64,000 nt of DNA from Holophagae bacterium (GCA_029263455.1 JAJCXM010000022.1:372001-436000), one strand, 5' to 3'; positions 25,721 through 35,038 are shown, counted from the stretch's first letter. A program made the numbers and translations. Notes: a model not told the origin generated them from the sequence alone.

Positions 25721-27157
25721 GTGAACAGGCAATGCGTTAGCGAACTAACTGCATCACTCATCAACGGATCGACAACCAGCGTTTCTCTGGTTGAGACCTG
25801 CCTTCAGCGAATGGAAGAACACCAGAAACTAGGCGCATTTTTGGAAATTGATCAACAAGGTGCTTTGACAACTGCTGCGGAGATCGATCGTCGTCGGCTA
25901 GAGAATGAGCCACTCTCGCCACTTGCAGGCATTCCCGTTGCCGTCAAAGACAACATCAACATTAAAGGCCGAGTAACCACCTGTGCCTCAAGCATGCTTG
26001 AGAATTTTGTCTCTCCGTATGACGCCCATGTCATCGAACAATTGAAGCGTGTTGGGGTCGTGTTGATTGGGAAAACCAATATGGACGAATTTGCCATGGG
26101 CTCGTCAACAGAATATTCAGCTTTTAAGAAAACGTTAAATCCTGTGGATCAAACGCGCGTGCCAGGTGGTAGTAGTGGTGGCAGCACCGCGGCCGTGGCA
26201 GCTGGCCTTGTGCCTCTTGCGATCGGCTCATCCACGGGCGGTTCGATTCGTCAACCTGCCGCATTTTGCGGCGTGGTGGGTGTCAAACCTACTTATGGCC
26301 GGGTTTCGCGCTATGGGTTGGTGGCATATGGGTCGAGCCTCGATCAGATCGGTCCAGTAGCTAACGATGTGGATGGCGCAGCCTTGCTTCTCGAAGCAAT
26401 TGCGGGACATGATTCACGTGACTCAACCTCTGCTCATCGACCTGTCGACTTGATACCCAATGACAATCGCTGCGACCCAAGAGCCATGAAAATAGGGATT
26501 CCGAAGGCTTGGCTTACCAGTGACGTTCAAGCAGAGATCCTTGAAGCAACCATGCGGTTAATAACTGATTTTGAAAAAGCAGGAGCCGAGATTGTAGAAA
26601 TCGAGTTGCCCAATAGCGCCTATGCCATTCCAGCCTACTACCTGGTGGCAACGGCGGAGGCTAGTTCCAATCTCGCGCGTTTTGATGGGGTTCGCTATGC
26701 GCTGCGCCATGAGGACGACTTGAACTTGAAGGATATGTATGTAAAAACCCGTACCGCCGGTTTCGGGACTGAAGTGAAACGTCGCATTCTGCTGGGAACT
26801 TATTGTTTGTCAAGTGGCTACTACGAGGGCTATTACCTAAATGCACAAAGGGTTAGGACCAAAATCGCAGAGGACTATGTGGCGGCGTTTCAAAAAGTCG
26901 ATGCCATCCTAGCGCCTACGACACCTACGACCGCGTTTGCCTTCGGCGAGAAAACAACGGATCCAGTGTCCATGTACTTAAATGATATTTTTACCGTGAC
27001 GGCGAACCTAGCGGGTTTCCCAGCAATGTCAGTTCCCGCAGGCTTCGATAAGAAGAGCCTGCCCATCGGACTTCAATTCATGGCAGCACCTTTTCAAGAA
27101 GCGCGTATGTTCGAGGTCGCAAAAACAGCCGAGACCCTAATCAAAGCTTGGACTTAA
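25721..27157 (+). CDS. gatA: Asp-tRNA(Asn)/Glu-tRNA(Gln) amidotransferase subunit A
   Basis: The 478-residue amidase-signature protein has the Ser-cisSer-Lys triad: VAVKDNI (Lys76), VPGGSSGGSTAAVAAG (Ser151) and GSSTGGSIRQPA (Ser175). GatA releases ammonia from glutamine for transamidation of mischarged tRNA. The usual GSDTGGS is GSSTGGS here, an Asp-to-Ser change next to the nucleophile loop. The rest (SRYGLVAYGSSLDQIGP, GTYCLSSGYYEGYY, NLAGFPAMSVPAGF, PIGLQFMAAPFQE) is standard. It starts at GTG 25721, just after gatC, and its 3' end overlaps the convergent Nudix gene by 21 bases. Confidence 0.96.
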   Translation: MNRQCVSELTASLINGSTTSVSLVETCLQRMEEHQKLGAFLEIDQQGALTTAAEIDRRRLENEPLSPLAGIPVAVKDNINIKGRVTTCASSMLENFVSPYDAHVIEQLKRVGVVLIGKTNMDEFAMGSSTEYSAFKKTLNPVDQTRVPGGSSGGSTAAVAAGLVPLAIGSSTGGSIRQPAAFCGVVGVKPTYGRVSRYGLVAYGSSLDQIGPVANDVDGAALLLEAIAGHDSRDSTSAHRPVDLIPNDNRCDPRAMKIGIPKAWLTSDVQAEILEATMRLITDFEKAGAEIVEIELPNSAYAIPAYYLVATAEASSNLARFDGVRYALRHEDDLNLKDMYVKTRTAGFGTEVKRRILLGTYCLSSGYYEGYYLNAQRVRTKIAEDYVAAFQKVDAILAPTTPTTAFAFGEKTTDPVSMYLNDIFTVTANLAGFPAMSVPAGFDKKSLPIGLQFMAAPFQEARMFEVAKTAETLIKAWT

Positions 27158-27646
27158 TTGGGAAAGCATCTCGCGCGCGTCTTGGATGACTTGTTGATAG
27201 ACACCCTGTTTAAACCAAACTGTGTCGATGCTGAGATCCGTGAAATCTAACCATCGTAAATGTTTGAATTCAGGAGTCGTGGCTGCCCTCATGTCTAATG
27301 ACACATCGTCAGCAGCATGCAGTAAGAAATAAGTCTGTTCTTGACCGATAAAAGGATTGAATTTGCGGGCCAGAGACACCGGAAACCTATAGCGGTATGT
27401 ATTTGGCAATTGCGCCATAATTTTCAATTGATTTAAGCCTGTTTCTTCATAGACTTCCCGCATAACAGCTGCCCTTGCATCCTCTCCTCTCTCAATCCCA
27501 CCTTGTGGCCATTGCCAATATCCAGGTGTATCGTGACGTTCGCCAAGTAGAATCTCGGATGGGCCACCTAGGTTCCGGATTATGAGCGCACCGGCATTCA
27601 ATCTGAAGGGACCATTACCGTCACATAACTGTTCTTGCTTCATCAT
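27137..27646 (-). CDS. Nudix hydrolase, RppH-like RNA 5'-pyrophosphohydrolase
   Basis: The 169-residue protein has a complete Nudix box at 49-71 (G, five residues, E, then REVYEETGL). It is preceded by PGYWQWPQGGIERGE, the tryptophan-rich signature of RppH and plant-type diadenosine-polyphosphate hydrolases. A conserved QTYFLLH strand follows. RppH removes pyrophosphate from triphosphorylated mRNA 5' ends and starts RNase E-dependent decay; Ap4A hydrolysis is the alternative. It is convergent with gatA, and its promoter region (27647-27745) is shared divergently with the NtrC-type regulator. Confidence 0.82.
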   Translation of the reverse strand: MMKQEQLCDGNGPFRLNAGALIIRNLGGPSEILLGERHDTPGYWQWPQGGIERGEDARAAVMREVYEETGLNQLKIMAQLPNTYRYRFPVSLARKFNPFIGQEQTYFLLHAADDVSLDMRAATTPEFKHLRWLDFTDLSIDTVWFKQGVYQQVIQDAREMLSQLSPSFD

Positions 27647-27745
27647 TACTCCTACTCATGATCATAACTGAATCACATTGTCATTTGACGAATGCTTGAA
27701 ATTCTGGGATGCTGAGGGGTGTCAAAGGATTGACAGGCGGTTGAA

Positions 27746-29125
27746 TTGATTCTAATTATTGATGATGACCCCCATGTAGCGGAAGTATTGGCTCGCTTGA
27801 TCACAAAGGGTATGGGCCACCCTTGTCGCACTTGTTTCAATAGCTCGGACGCACTTGAATTGGTGAGGCGGCAGCCTTTTGAACTGATCATCACTGATTT
27901 AGTCATGCCAAGAGTCAGCGGCTTAGATATTGCCCGCACAGCCCTTGAAGCTTATCCCGATACCTTGGTTATCGTGGTGACTGGGCATCGGTCTTTGGAG
28001 ACCGGTATTTCAGCCTTGCGAATTGGGGTGTACGACTACATCCTAAAGCCGTTCAAATTAGATGAAGTAAGACACTCCGTTCAACGTGCCTTAGAGCGCA
28101 GAACCTTGATTGAGGAGAATAGGAACCTCAAATCTCAGCTTGCTTTGCATGAGGGAAAATGGGAATTGGTAGGCAAGAGTCCGGCTATGGAACATGTCTA
28201 TTCGCTTATTCAGCGCGCGGCACCTAGCCACTCGACTGTATTAGTTACTGGAGAGAGTGGAACAGGCAAAGAGCTTGTGGCTAGGGCTATCCACCGTTTG
28301 AGCACCCGTTGTGAAGGTCCATTTGTTTCTGTCAATTGTGGCGCGATTCCCGATTCTTTATTGGAAAGCGAGCTTTTTGGCCATCTTAAAGGTGCCTACA
28401 CCGATGCTGATTCGGATAGAATAGGTCGATTTTTGCAAGCTGATCACGGCACCATCTTCCTGGACGAAATTGGCGTAATGCCGATGCGTCTTCAAGTAAA
28501 ATTGCTGCGAGCCATCCAAGAAAGAGAAGTGATGCAACTTGGCGCCGATAAGCCACAAACCATGGATGTGCGAATTGTGGCGGCAACAAACGCCGATTTG
28601 ACCGACATGATTGCACGCGGTGAATTTCGCGAAGATCTTTACTATCGCCTGAAAGTGATTAGCATCAAGCTGCCGCCGTTAAGAGATCGACTGGACGATA
28701 TCCCGCGTTTGATCAATCACTTCATTCGCAAGCATGCCCAACAGCTAGATGTTAATCCCAAGCCTTTTGCGAAAGACGCATTGCGAAAACTGCAGACGTT
28801 CAATTGGCCAGGAAACGTGCGCCAATTAGAGAATGCGGTTGAATCTTGTCTGTCGTTGTCAATTGGGCCGGGACCCATTGGGGTTGCTGAGCTACCTGAC
28901 GAAGTTATTAAGAACAACGTCATGCCTTCACTGCCACTTGAGCTCGGTGATGAGCCCATAGATTTGGCCATGGTCGTTGGGCAATTCGAGCGTCACCTGA
29001 TCGAACAGTCCATCTTGCGCAGTAAAGGTGTCAAATCCAAGGCTGCCAGGCTATTAGGCATCAAGAGGACGACCCTCATCGAAAAGATGAAGAGATTTGA
29101 GTCGGACCCTGTCAAGGCAGGCTAG
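27746..29125 (+). CDS. NtrC-family sigma54-type response regulator with altered GAFTGA loop
   Basis: The 459-residue protein has a receiver domain (IIDDDPHV, phospho-acceptor Asp51 in ITDLVMPRVSG, Lys in ILKPFK), an AAA+ domain with Walker A GESGTGKE (169-176) and Walker B TIFLDEIG, and a C-terminal FIS-type helix-turn-helix (KAARLLGIKRTTLIEKMKRF). The loop that contacts sigma54, normally GAFTGA, is GAYTDA (216-221), so sigma54 activation may be altered or lost. The only usable start is TTG 27746, as a stop lies 15 bases upstream. No cognate kinase gene is adjacent; the hybrid kinase at 38-40 kb is a possible but unproven partner. Confidence 0.92.
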   Translation: MILIIDDDPHVAEVLARLITKGMGHPCRTCFNSSDALELVRRQPFELIITDLVMPRVSGLDIARTALEAYPDTLVIVVTGHRSLETGISALRIGVYDYILKPFKLDEVRHSVQRALERRTLIEENRNLKSQLALHEGKWELVGKSPAMEHVYSLIQRAAPSHSTVLVTGESGTGKELVARAIHRLSTRCEGPFVSVNCGAIPDSLLESELFGHLKGAYTDADSDRIGRFLQADHGTIFLDEIGVMPMRLQVKLLRAIQEREVMQLGADKPQTMDVRIVAATNADLTDMIARGEFREDLYYRLKVISIKLPPLRDRLDDIPRLINHFIRKHAQQLDVNPKPFAKDALRKLQTFNWPGNVRQLENAVESCLSLSIGPGPIGVAELPDEVIKNNVMPSLPLELGDEPIDLAMVVGQFERHLIEQSILRSKGVKSKAARLLGIKRTTLIEKMKRFESDPVKAG

Positions 29126-29262
29126 CCGACCCTAATAGCCTCATGCAGGAACGGGCTTGTAGAAGGCCAATCGCCGTGTTTCAGGCGCATGTGCCGCTGT
29201 AAGTCTGGGCGGCTAAAAAGGTTATTGCCATCAGCAAGGCTTGGCGACGCCATGTGCCTTGC
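29126..29262 (+). other. Structured intergenic segment with several potential stem-loops
   Basis: Between the NtrC-type gene and the ArsR operon promoter there are potential stems CGCC/GGCG (29172-29175 with 29184-29187), GCCGC/GCGGC (29193-29197 with 29209-29213), and a perfect GCAAGGC/GCCTTGC (29234-29240 with 29256-29262) enclosing an inner TGGC/GCCA. No T-run follows, so this is not a typical intrinsic terminator. It could be a factor-dependent terminator, an operator region or a small RNA. No riboswitch class was recognised. Confidence 0.35.
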
Positions 29263-29287
29263 AAATATTACTGAATAGTTTTATAGT
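29259..29287 (+). promoter_or_regulatory. Candidate promoter of the ArsR-RND efflux operon
   Basis: TTGCAA (29259-29264) and TATAGT (29282-29287) are spaced by exactly 17 bases. The predicted start point near 29294 leaves a leader of only about 12 bases before ATG 29306, just enough for the GGAGG at 29296-29300. ATAGTT occurs twice in tandem (29275-29288), overlapping the -10 region, and could be part of an ArsR operator. The -35 lies inside the right arm of the strong hairpin. Confidence 0.5.
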
Positions 29288-29305
29288 TGTATTTCGGAGG
29301 TGGTA

Positions 29306-29641
29306 ATGGATGACGCACAGTTACAGCAATTAGCCCACATCTTTAAGGTACTAGGTGAAGTCTCTCGACTTGCTTTGCTCAAAATACTCATGCACGAACA
29401 TGAATGTACCGTCAGCCAGTTGGTAGACAAGTCCGGTCTGTCACAGGCCAATACATCCAAACACTTGAAGGCCTTGTTTCACGCCAAATTGGTGTCCTGC
29501 CGAAAGCTCGGTAATCATGTTCTATACAAAATCCAAAATCCTTTGGTCTTTCATATCTGTGAGTTGTGTTGTCAAAACCTGGATCAACAAGAGGCTCAAC
29601 TCTTTATCGAACTACGGCAGAAATGGGAAGCCAAGCTATGA
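29306..29641 (+). CDS. ArsR/SmtB-family transcriptional repressor
   Basis: The 111-residue winged-helix protein shows IFKVLGEVSRLALLKILM, the recognition helix VSQLVDKSGLSQANTSKHLKALFHAKLV and the wing CRKLGNHVLYKI. Cysteines at 34, 65, 85, 88 and 89 (the last three in ICELCCQNL) could bind a soft metal or a thiol-reactive effector, though the classical ELCVCD alpha3 site of ArsR is not present. ATG 29306 follows GGAGG by 5 bases. Its stop overlaps the ATG of the TolC-like gene, so it very likely represses its own efflux operon. The inducer is unknown. Confidence 0.9.
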   Translation: MDDAQLQQLAHIFKVLGEVSRLALLKILMHEHECTVSQLVDKSGLSQANTSKHLKALFHAKLVSCRKLGNHVLYKIQNPLVFHICELCCQNLDQQEAQLFIELRQKWEAKL

Positions 29642-30924
29642 TTATTTGCTTAATCCTCCTTGTTCAAGAACCCGTCTTAAGCGCGCCGCTGAAAGCGCTC
29701 TTGCGTGCATTGCCTCAAGTTCAGTCTGCATTAACAGATATTGAGATGACGCAACTACAGGAAACGGCTTCGCAAGCGATGCTGTATCCACAAGTTGGTC
29801 TTAGCGGAACTATGTCGAATACAAACCAGCCCGTTCTGGTCTTTGGACAACGCCTTGCCGCGCAAGAATTTGAAATCTCTGACTTTGCTTATGTCACCGA
29901 TGCCGGGCTAGACCCCTATCCGGTAAACCACCCGTCCTCCGACAATGATATTGGTTGGGCGATAGATCTGGATTATGCCTTATTTGATCGCTCGCGAACG
30001 GCTCGTATCAAAGCGGCTAGCAAAGCCACTGATGCTAGTCAAGCAATGCAAGAGTTGGTTTGGCAACAGACATTGATTCAATTTGTCCAGAAGCGAATTC
30101 AAGCTCAAGGCTATGAGGCGAGTTCGCTCTTATTGGTGAAGATGGTTAAGCAATCGCTCGAGATGGAGACTTTGTTGGCGCAACTTTATCAGGAAGGTCA
30201 AATTTCGAAACTGGCCTATTTGGAGGTGCAGGAATCACGTTTCCTATTGCAAGCTCAATTGGCGGAAATGAGTGGCCAAGTACATGCCAGCAAAGTGGGA
30301 ATGGACCAATGGCTGAAGAATGAATCAGGCGTGGTGTATCCCGTTTTGAAATCGCCTACGGCAAGTTCGGCGGGCCACCACTCTTCGTTAGTCGCAGCCC
30401 AAGCGAATTTGCAACGACAAGAGTGGTTGATGGCAGCAGAGCAACCGTTGTGGTTCCCGAAAGTCCACCTGTTTTCTCAATTGGAACAGCACCAAGGCGC
30501 GAACGTCTTTTATCAGGTCGGCATCATGGCTAAGGTCCAACTTTGGGATGGAGGCTATCAGAAAACGAGACGCGGTGTTGCATTGTTGGCTGCCAAGCAA
30601 AGCAGCTTGACTATGGATAACAACCTGCGCGAATTAAGACAGATACGTTCGGAACTTGAAACCACGATTCAAGCGAACGAGTTGGCGTTGGTGAAGCATG
30701 ATGGAGCCATTGCTTCAATTCGTGAACGTTGGGAACTAGAGAAGCAACTGGTCGAAGAAGGTCAATATCAAAAAAGCAAGTGGATCGAAACCCAAAATCA
30801 ACTAGTTCAAGCTGAAATGAACCGCATCCGCGGACAAACAAGACTAATTGCAATGAAATGGCAACAGACTTTTGCCAATGGCCAAGATTTGGAACTGGCC
30901 ATTAATCAGGGAGGTTCACATTGA
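29638..30924 (+). CDS. TolC-family outer membrane efflux protein
   Basis: From ATG 29638, overlapping the ArsR stop as ATGA, the product is 428 residues with a short signal peptide (MIICLILLVQEPVLSAP). Long alpha-helical stretches rich in Gln, Ala and Leu follow, with the TolC-type strand segments YPQVGLSGTM and FPKVHLFSQLEQHQ and an internal repeat, as in outer membrane factors. It should form the trimeric exit duct of the tripartite pump encoded by the next two genes. An upstream in-frame ATG at 29566 lies inside arsR and is rejected. Confidence 0.87.
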   Translation: MIICLILLVQEPVLSAPLKALLRALPQVQSALTDIEMTQLQETASQAMLYPQVGLSGTMSNTNQPVLVFGQRLAAQEFEISDFAYVTDAGLDPYPVNHPSSDNDIGWAIDLDYALFDRSRTARIKAASKATDASQAMQELVWQQTLIQFVQKRIQAQGYEASSLLLVKMVKQSLEMETLLAQLYQEGQISKLAYLEVQESRFLLQAQLAEMSGQVHASKVGMDQWLKNESGVVYPVLKSPTASSAGHHSSLVAAQANLQRQEWLMAAEQPLWFPKVHLFSQLEQHQGANVFYQVGIMAKVQLWDGGYQKTRRGVALLAAKQSSLTMDNNLRELRQIRSELETTIQANELALVKHDGAIASIRERWELEKQLVEEGQYQKSKWIETQNQLVQAEMNRIRGQTRLIAMKWQQTFANGQDLELAINQGGSH

Positions 30925-31862
30925 TTACATTGTTTTGGGTTTCCTTGTGGAGTTGGCAACATGAGATGAAATGGGAAAACGGCTTTGAAGTCATCAGTTT
31001 AAGCGGAACCGTGGAGCCCCAACAAGAAATGTTGATGGCTGCTCAAGTGTTGGGGGAAGTCGCGGAGATACCTGCCCACCCGGGCTCCGATTGCCGGGCG
31101 GGAGAGGTGCTTATTTTGCTCCGGCCCGCTGGACAATCGGAGCGCATTGAGGCTGCGGAACAGACGTTAGAATCGGCCTTCGCCGCCGAAACCCTGGCTC
31201 AGCAACAAGTTGAAAGGCTGGACCGATTGCGACAAAGCGGTGCTGTTTCTGAGCTTCAGTTTGAGGAATCGCGTATTAAGCTGAGGTCAGCTCGGGCTGA
31301 GACAAAAAGCGCTCAGGCACTGCTCCAAGGCGAACAGGAGCTTTATCGATTCTTAGAAATGCGAGCCCCATTTGACGGTAATTTGACGGATATTTTTGTC
31401 TCGGTGGGGACACGCGTGAAGTCAGGCCAGCCGTTGGCTCGGATCGTCGGCCCTAAGGCCAGATCCATAAAAGTAATTTGGCCCGGGCGATTGATCGATG
31501 TTTTGTCCACGGCGAAATTTGAGCTAAGGATTGACGAAAAGTGGCTTCCCACCCAGAGTTCCAATCAACAAAGTAGCTTCCAGTCAACAGGTAATATGTT
31601 GGTCTATTTACAAGCTGACCATGGATTGATGCCGTATCAGCGTCCGCAAGTTCGCGCCCTTATCGAAATTGAGGGTCTATTTTTGAGACCAGGCCAGTGG
31701 GAACAGCGTGGAGCTGCCACGTTTGTACATGTGCAAGTTGATCAGGAAGTGCAGCGTAGGCTCGTTCGACTTGGACCAACTCTGCCCGAGGGCAAACGTC
31801 AGGTCATGGCTGGACTCAGGGTGGGCGACATCGTGATAGCTCCTTTTGGCGTTAGACCATGA
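30921..31862 (+). CDS. RND efflux periplasmic adaptor (membrane fusion protein)
   Basis: The 313-residue protein has the split lipoyl/barrel-sandwich domain (LMAAQVLGEVAEIPAHPGSDCRAGEVLILL and EMRAPFDGNLTDIFVSVGTRVKSGQPLARIV) around a helical hairpin (about residues 75-140), then beta-barrel segments. It links the RND pump to the TolC-like channel. The start is TTG 30921, overlapping the previous stop as TTGA, with GGGAGG upstream. The N-terminal signal is short. The adaptor is smaller than typical AcrA (about 400 residues), having a reduced hairpin and membrane-proximal domain. Confidence 0.87.
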   Translation: MITLFWVSLWSWQHEMKWENGFEVISLSGTVEPQQEMLMAAQVLGEVAEIPAHPGSDCRAGEVLILLRPAGQSERIEAAEQTLESAFAAETLAQQQVERLDRLRQSGAVSELQFEESRIKLRSARAETKSAQALLQGEQELYRFLEMRAPFDGNLTDIFVSVGTRVKSGQPLARIVGPKARSIKVIWPGRLIDVLSTAKFELRIDEKWLPTQSSNQQSSFQSTGNMLVYLQADHGLMPYQRPQVRALIEIEGLFLRPGQWEQRGAATFVHVQVDQEVQRRLVRLGPTLPEGKRQVMAGLRVGDIVIAPFGVRP

Positions 31863-34800
31863 AAAAACTTGGGTTGGCAGGTCAATTAGCTTCAGTATTC
31901 ATTAACCACTCATTGACCTTACCGTTGACACTCTTGCTGATTCTGTCTGGATTTGTGGCGTTGCAATTGACGCCACGGGAAGAGGAGCCCCAGATATTGG
32001 TACCGATGGTCGATATAACGATTCAATGGCCCGGCCATACGGCGCAGGAAGTGGAAGACCAAGTTGTCCTACCACTGGAAACATGGTTATTGAAATTGCC
32101 AGGAATGGACTACGTGTACGCCAATACGTCACAAGATGGGGTGTCAATAATTGCTCGCTTCAAGGTGGGTTCATCTGAAGAATCGGCACTAATTCAAGCC
32201 CAACAGGCAATCCAGGAGTGCATTGAAAAATGGCCAAGTGACATTGGCCCAGTCCAATCCAAGTCACGTTCCATCAATGATGTCCCTGTTTTTGCGCTTA
32301 CGCTATTTGTTAAAGATGATTCGCGCATGGACGCCATTCAGCTTACCGATCTGGCTCGCGAATTGGCACGTGATTTCAACCGAGAACAAAACGTAGCGGA
32401 TGTAGAAATCATCGGAGCCCGAGATCGTGAGGTCCTACTGGAATGGGAGCCAACACGTCTCGCCGCTTTTGGTCTTACGCCCAGCATGGTGGACCAACAG
32501 GTTTCTGCCTATTTGCAGCGATTCCCAGTTGGCAACGTTCAATGGCAAAACAAAATAGCCACCATCCGTTTGGAATCGGCACTAGATCAAGTACAACTCG
32601 CGCAATGTCCACTAATGACGATAGATGGTTCAAGTGTCTATTTAGGCGATGTATTGGACGTTAAGCTACAAGAAACGCCGCTATCGTCTATGGTTCTCTT
32701 TTCGGACATAGAGTTACAGAATCGCGAAGCCGTGACTCTTTCTGTGAGTAAGCGGACAGGTGCCAACGCGTCATCCTTGACCCAGAACCTCCGTGCGCGT
32801 GTAGATCGGTTTCTGGACTTGAAATTGTTGCCTAACTCGGTGGGAACTTGGGTTGTGAGGGACTATGGTGCGAGTGCCAAGGAAAAAAGTGACGAGCTCA
32901 TCAAGCACCTGTTGATTGCCACGCTGTCGGTTGTGGCTTTGATTGCGTTTGCTCTAGGTTGGCGCGAGTCCCTAGTCGTGCTGATGGCGATTCCGGTTAC
33001 TTTGGCTATGACTTTATTATTGAGCTATTTACTTGGATTTACGATCAATCGGGTCACGCTATTCGCGCTTATCTTTTCCATCGGGATATTGGTGGATGAC
33101 GCAATTGTCGTTGTTGAAAACATACACCGTCATTCGGAACAGTCAGATGAACGAACGTTCTTGGCGTGCATCATCGACGCTGTCAATGAGGTAGGCAACC
33201 CCACAATCTTGGCCACATTTACCGTAGTTGCGGCCATCCTACCCATGGCGATGGTGGGCGGCTTAATGGGTCCTTACATGCTGCCAATTCCCATTTTGGC
33301 TAGCCTGGCGATGTTGTTTAGTCTCTTGGTCGCCTTCGTGGTCAGTCCATGGGCTGCATTGCGCTTTATGTCTCATCTGCGGACAGAACATCGGGAAGAA
33401 GGTAGACTTAACAAGCTCTATCGGCGATTCATGCAATGGCTTTTGACCCATAAAATTAGTTATTTTGGCTTTTGGTTGGTCACTTTAGTCATGTTTATCG
33501 CGGCATTGAGCCTGATCCCGTTCAAAGCGGTAAAAGTGAAGATGCTGCCATTCGATAATAAGAACGAGGTACAGATCATTGTTGATTTGCCGCAAGGTTC
33601 CGCGCTTGAGGATACGGCGCGAGTGGCGATGGATGTGCAGGCAGCCTTACTCCAGCATGACGCCGTTGACTCGGTTCAAACTTACATTGGCAGTGCGGCA
33701 CCAATTACTTTTAATGGTTTGGTACGGCACTACAATTGGCGTAACGGTTCGCACCAAGCCGATCTGGCAGTTGAGCTATCGGATCGCCATGAACGCGATA
33801 AACAAAGCCACGAATTAGCTAAAGAACTACGTCAAGCCATTTCTGCTATTGGCCGTGAACTTCAAGCCAGTATTAAGGTCGTTGAAATACCACCAGGCCC
33901 TCCAGTATTGAGCACCGTCGTCGCTGAGTTATATGGTCCTAATCGGGAACAGCTACGGCAGTTAGCATTAGGCGTCCAGTTCGACATGCAACAGATGGCT
34001 GGTGTGGTTGATGTTGATTGCTTTGAATCCGACCCCCACGACCAGATGGTGCTGGACGCGGACGTTGCTTCTAGTCAACGATTGGGGGTTTCCTCTCATG
34101 CTATTGCTGATGAGTTAGCAGCCATTCGGCAGCGTGAAATTGGGCTACTTCCCAAAATGCACGACCGTCACGGCGTTTCATTACGCATGGGTTTCTCTAC
34201 CGAACAGCAATATCAAATTGAGAAATGGTTGCAGACTCCGATCCGATCGAATTCTGGGTTAGTTCAATTAGGGCAAGTAAGCCATATCTCGTATCTCCCG
34301 GTCCAACCCATGCTCTTCCGCAAGAATGGTCAACAGGTGGTATATGTGGTTGCCGATGTTGCTGGTTCGATTGAGTCGCCCATCTATGCATTGAAGCAGC
34401 TACAAGACCTGATTCAGGCCCGTGCTAAGGCGATGGCGATACCGGAGCTGACCGTCTTTCATACGTCCCAACCAGAAGATGGCGAGTCGTACAGTTTGAA
34501 ATGGGATGGAGAGTGGCATATTACAGTTGAAGTGTTCCGTGACATGGGCTTGGCCTTTGCAGCGGTGTTACTGTTGATCTATTTTCTGGTGGCCGGCTGG
34601 TTTCGCAGCCTCACTTTACCGATTGTCATTCTGCTGCCGATTCCGCTCAGCCTAGTCGGTATTCTGCCTGGTCACTGGATGTTCGGTGCCTTTTTTACTG
34701 CCACCAGCATGATTGGATTCATCGCCGGAGCAGGCATTATCGTTCGAAACTCCATTATCCTGGTAGATTTCATCCAACAACTGAGAAGGGAAGGTGTTGC

Positions 34801-35038
34801 CTTAGAGGATGCTGTCGTCAGTGCGGGTGTCATTCGCTTCAAACCCATGTTACTCACCGCCGCCGCCGTTCTAGTAGGCTCGTCTGTTATCCTGTTTGAT
34901 CCCATATTTCAGGGCCTCGCGTTAAGTCTAATGATGGGTGAAATCGCTGCAACGTTACTCAGTCGTTTCGCTGTTCCCCTTCTTTATTTAGGCCTCACTC
35001 GCTTAGGTCTCAATTTCGACCCGTTGGCTATCCGTTGA
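31859..35038 (+). CDS. RND-family efflux transporter permease (AcrB-type)
   Basis: The 1059-residue inner-membrane transporter has the RND layout: a first membrane helix, the TPREEEPQI segment, a large periplasmic loop, a helix bundle including GILVDDAIVVVENIHRH with the paired Asp proton-relay residues, a second half starting near KISYFGFWLVTLVMFI, another periplasmic loop, and terminal helices with IIVRNSIILVDFI. It couples proton influx to drug or metabolite export together with the upstream adaptor and TolC-like gene (ATGA overlap). The PREEEPQI signature places it near AcrB/MdtB-like hydrophobe pumps, not the heavy-metal CzcA group, although an ArsR protein controls it. Confidence 0.93.
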   Translation: MKKLGLAGQLASVFINHSLTLPLTLLLILSGFVALQLTPREEEPQILVPMVDITIQWPGHTAQEVEDQVVLPLETWLLKLPGMDYVYANTSQDGVSIIARFKVGSSEESALIQAQQAIQECIEKWPSDIGPVQSKSRSINDVPVFALTLFVKDDSRMDAIQLTDLARELARDFNREQNVADVEIIGARDREVLLEWEPTRLAAFGLTPSMVDQQVSAYLQRFPVGNVQWQNKIATIRLESALDQVQLAQCPLMTIDGSSVYLGDVLDVKLQETPLSSMVLFSDIELQNREAVTLSVSKRTGANASSLTQNLRARVDRFLDLKLLPNSVGTWVVRDYGASAKEKSDELIKHLLIATLSVVALIAFALGWRESLVVLMAIPVTLAMTLLLSYLLGFTINRVTLFALIFSIGILVDDAIVVVENIHRHSEQSDERTFLACIIDAVNEVGNPTILATFTVVAAILPMAMVGGLMGPYMLPIPILASLAMLFSLLVAFVVSPWAALRFMSHLRTEHREEGRLNKLYRRFMQWLLTHKISYFGFWLVTLVMFIAALSLIPFKAVKVKMLPFDNKNEVQIIVDLPQGSALEDTARVAMDVQAALLQHDAVDSVQTYIGSAAPITFNGLVRHYNWRNGSHQADLAVELSDRHERDKQSHELAKELRQAISAIGRELQASIKVVEIPPGPPVLSTVVAELYGPNREQLRQLALGVQFDMQQMAGVVDVDCFESDPHDQMVLDADVASSQRLGVSSHAIADELAAIRQREIGLLPKMHDRHGVSLRMGFSTEQQYQIEKWLQTPIRSNSGLVQLGQVSHISYLPVQPMLFRKNGQQVVYVVADVAGSIESPIYALKQLQDLIQARAKAMAIPELTVFHTSQPEDGESYSLKWDGEWHITVEVFRDMGLAFAAVLLLIYFLVAGWFRSLTLPIVILLPIPLSLVGILPGHWMFGAFFTATSMIGFIAGAGIIVRNSIILVDFIQQLRREGVALEDAVVSAGVIRFKPMLLTAAAVLVGSSVILFDPIFQGLALSLMMGEIAATLLSRFAVPLLYLGLTRLGLNFDPLAIR

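Noticed and set aside
29126-29262. Cobalamin-riboswitch-like segment (GCCGCTGTAAG)
   Set aside because: The rest of the conserved core and B12 box is missing, and the promoter of the downstream operon lies after it.
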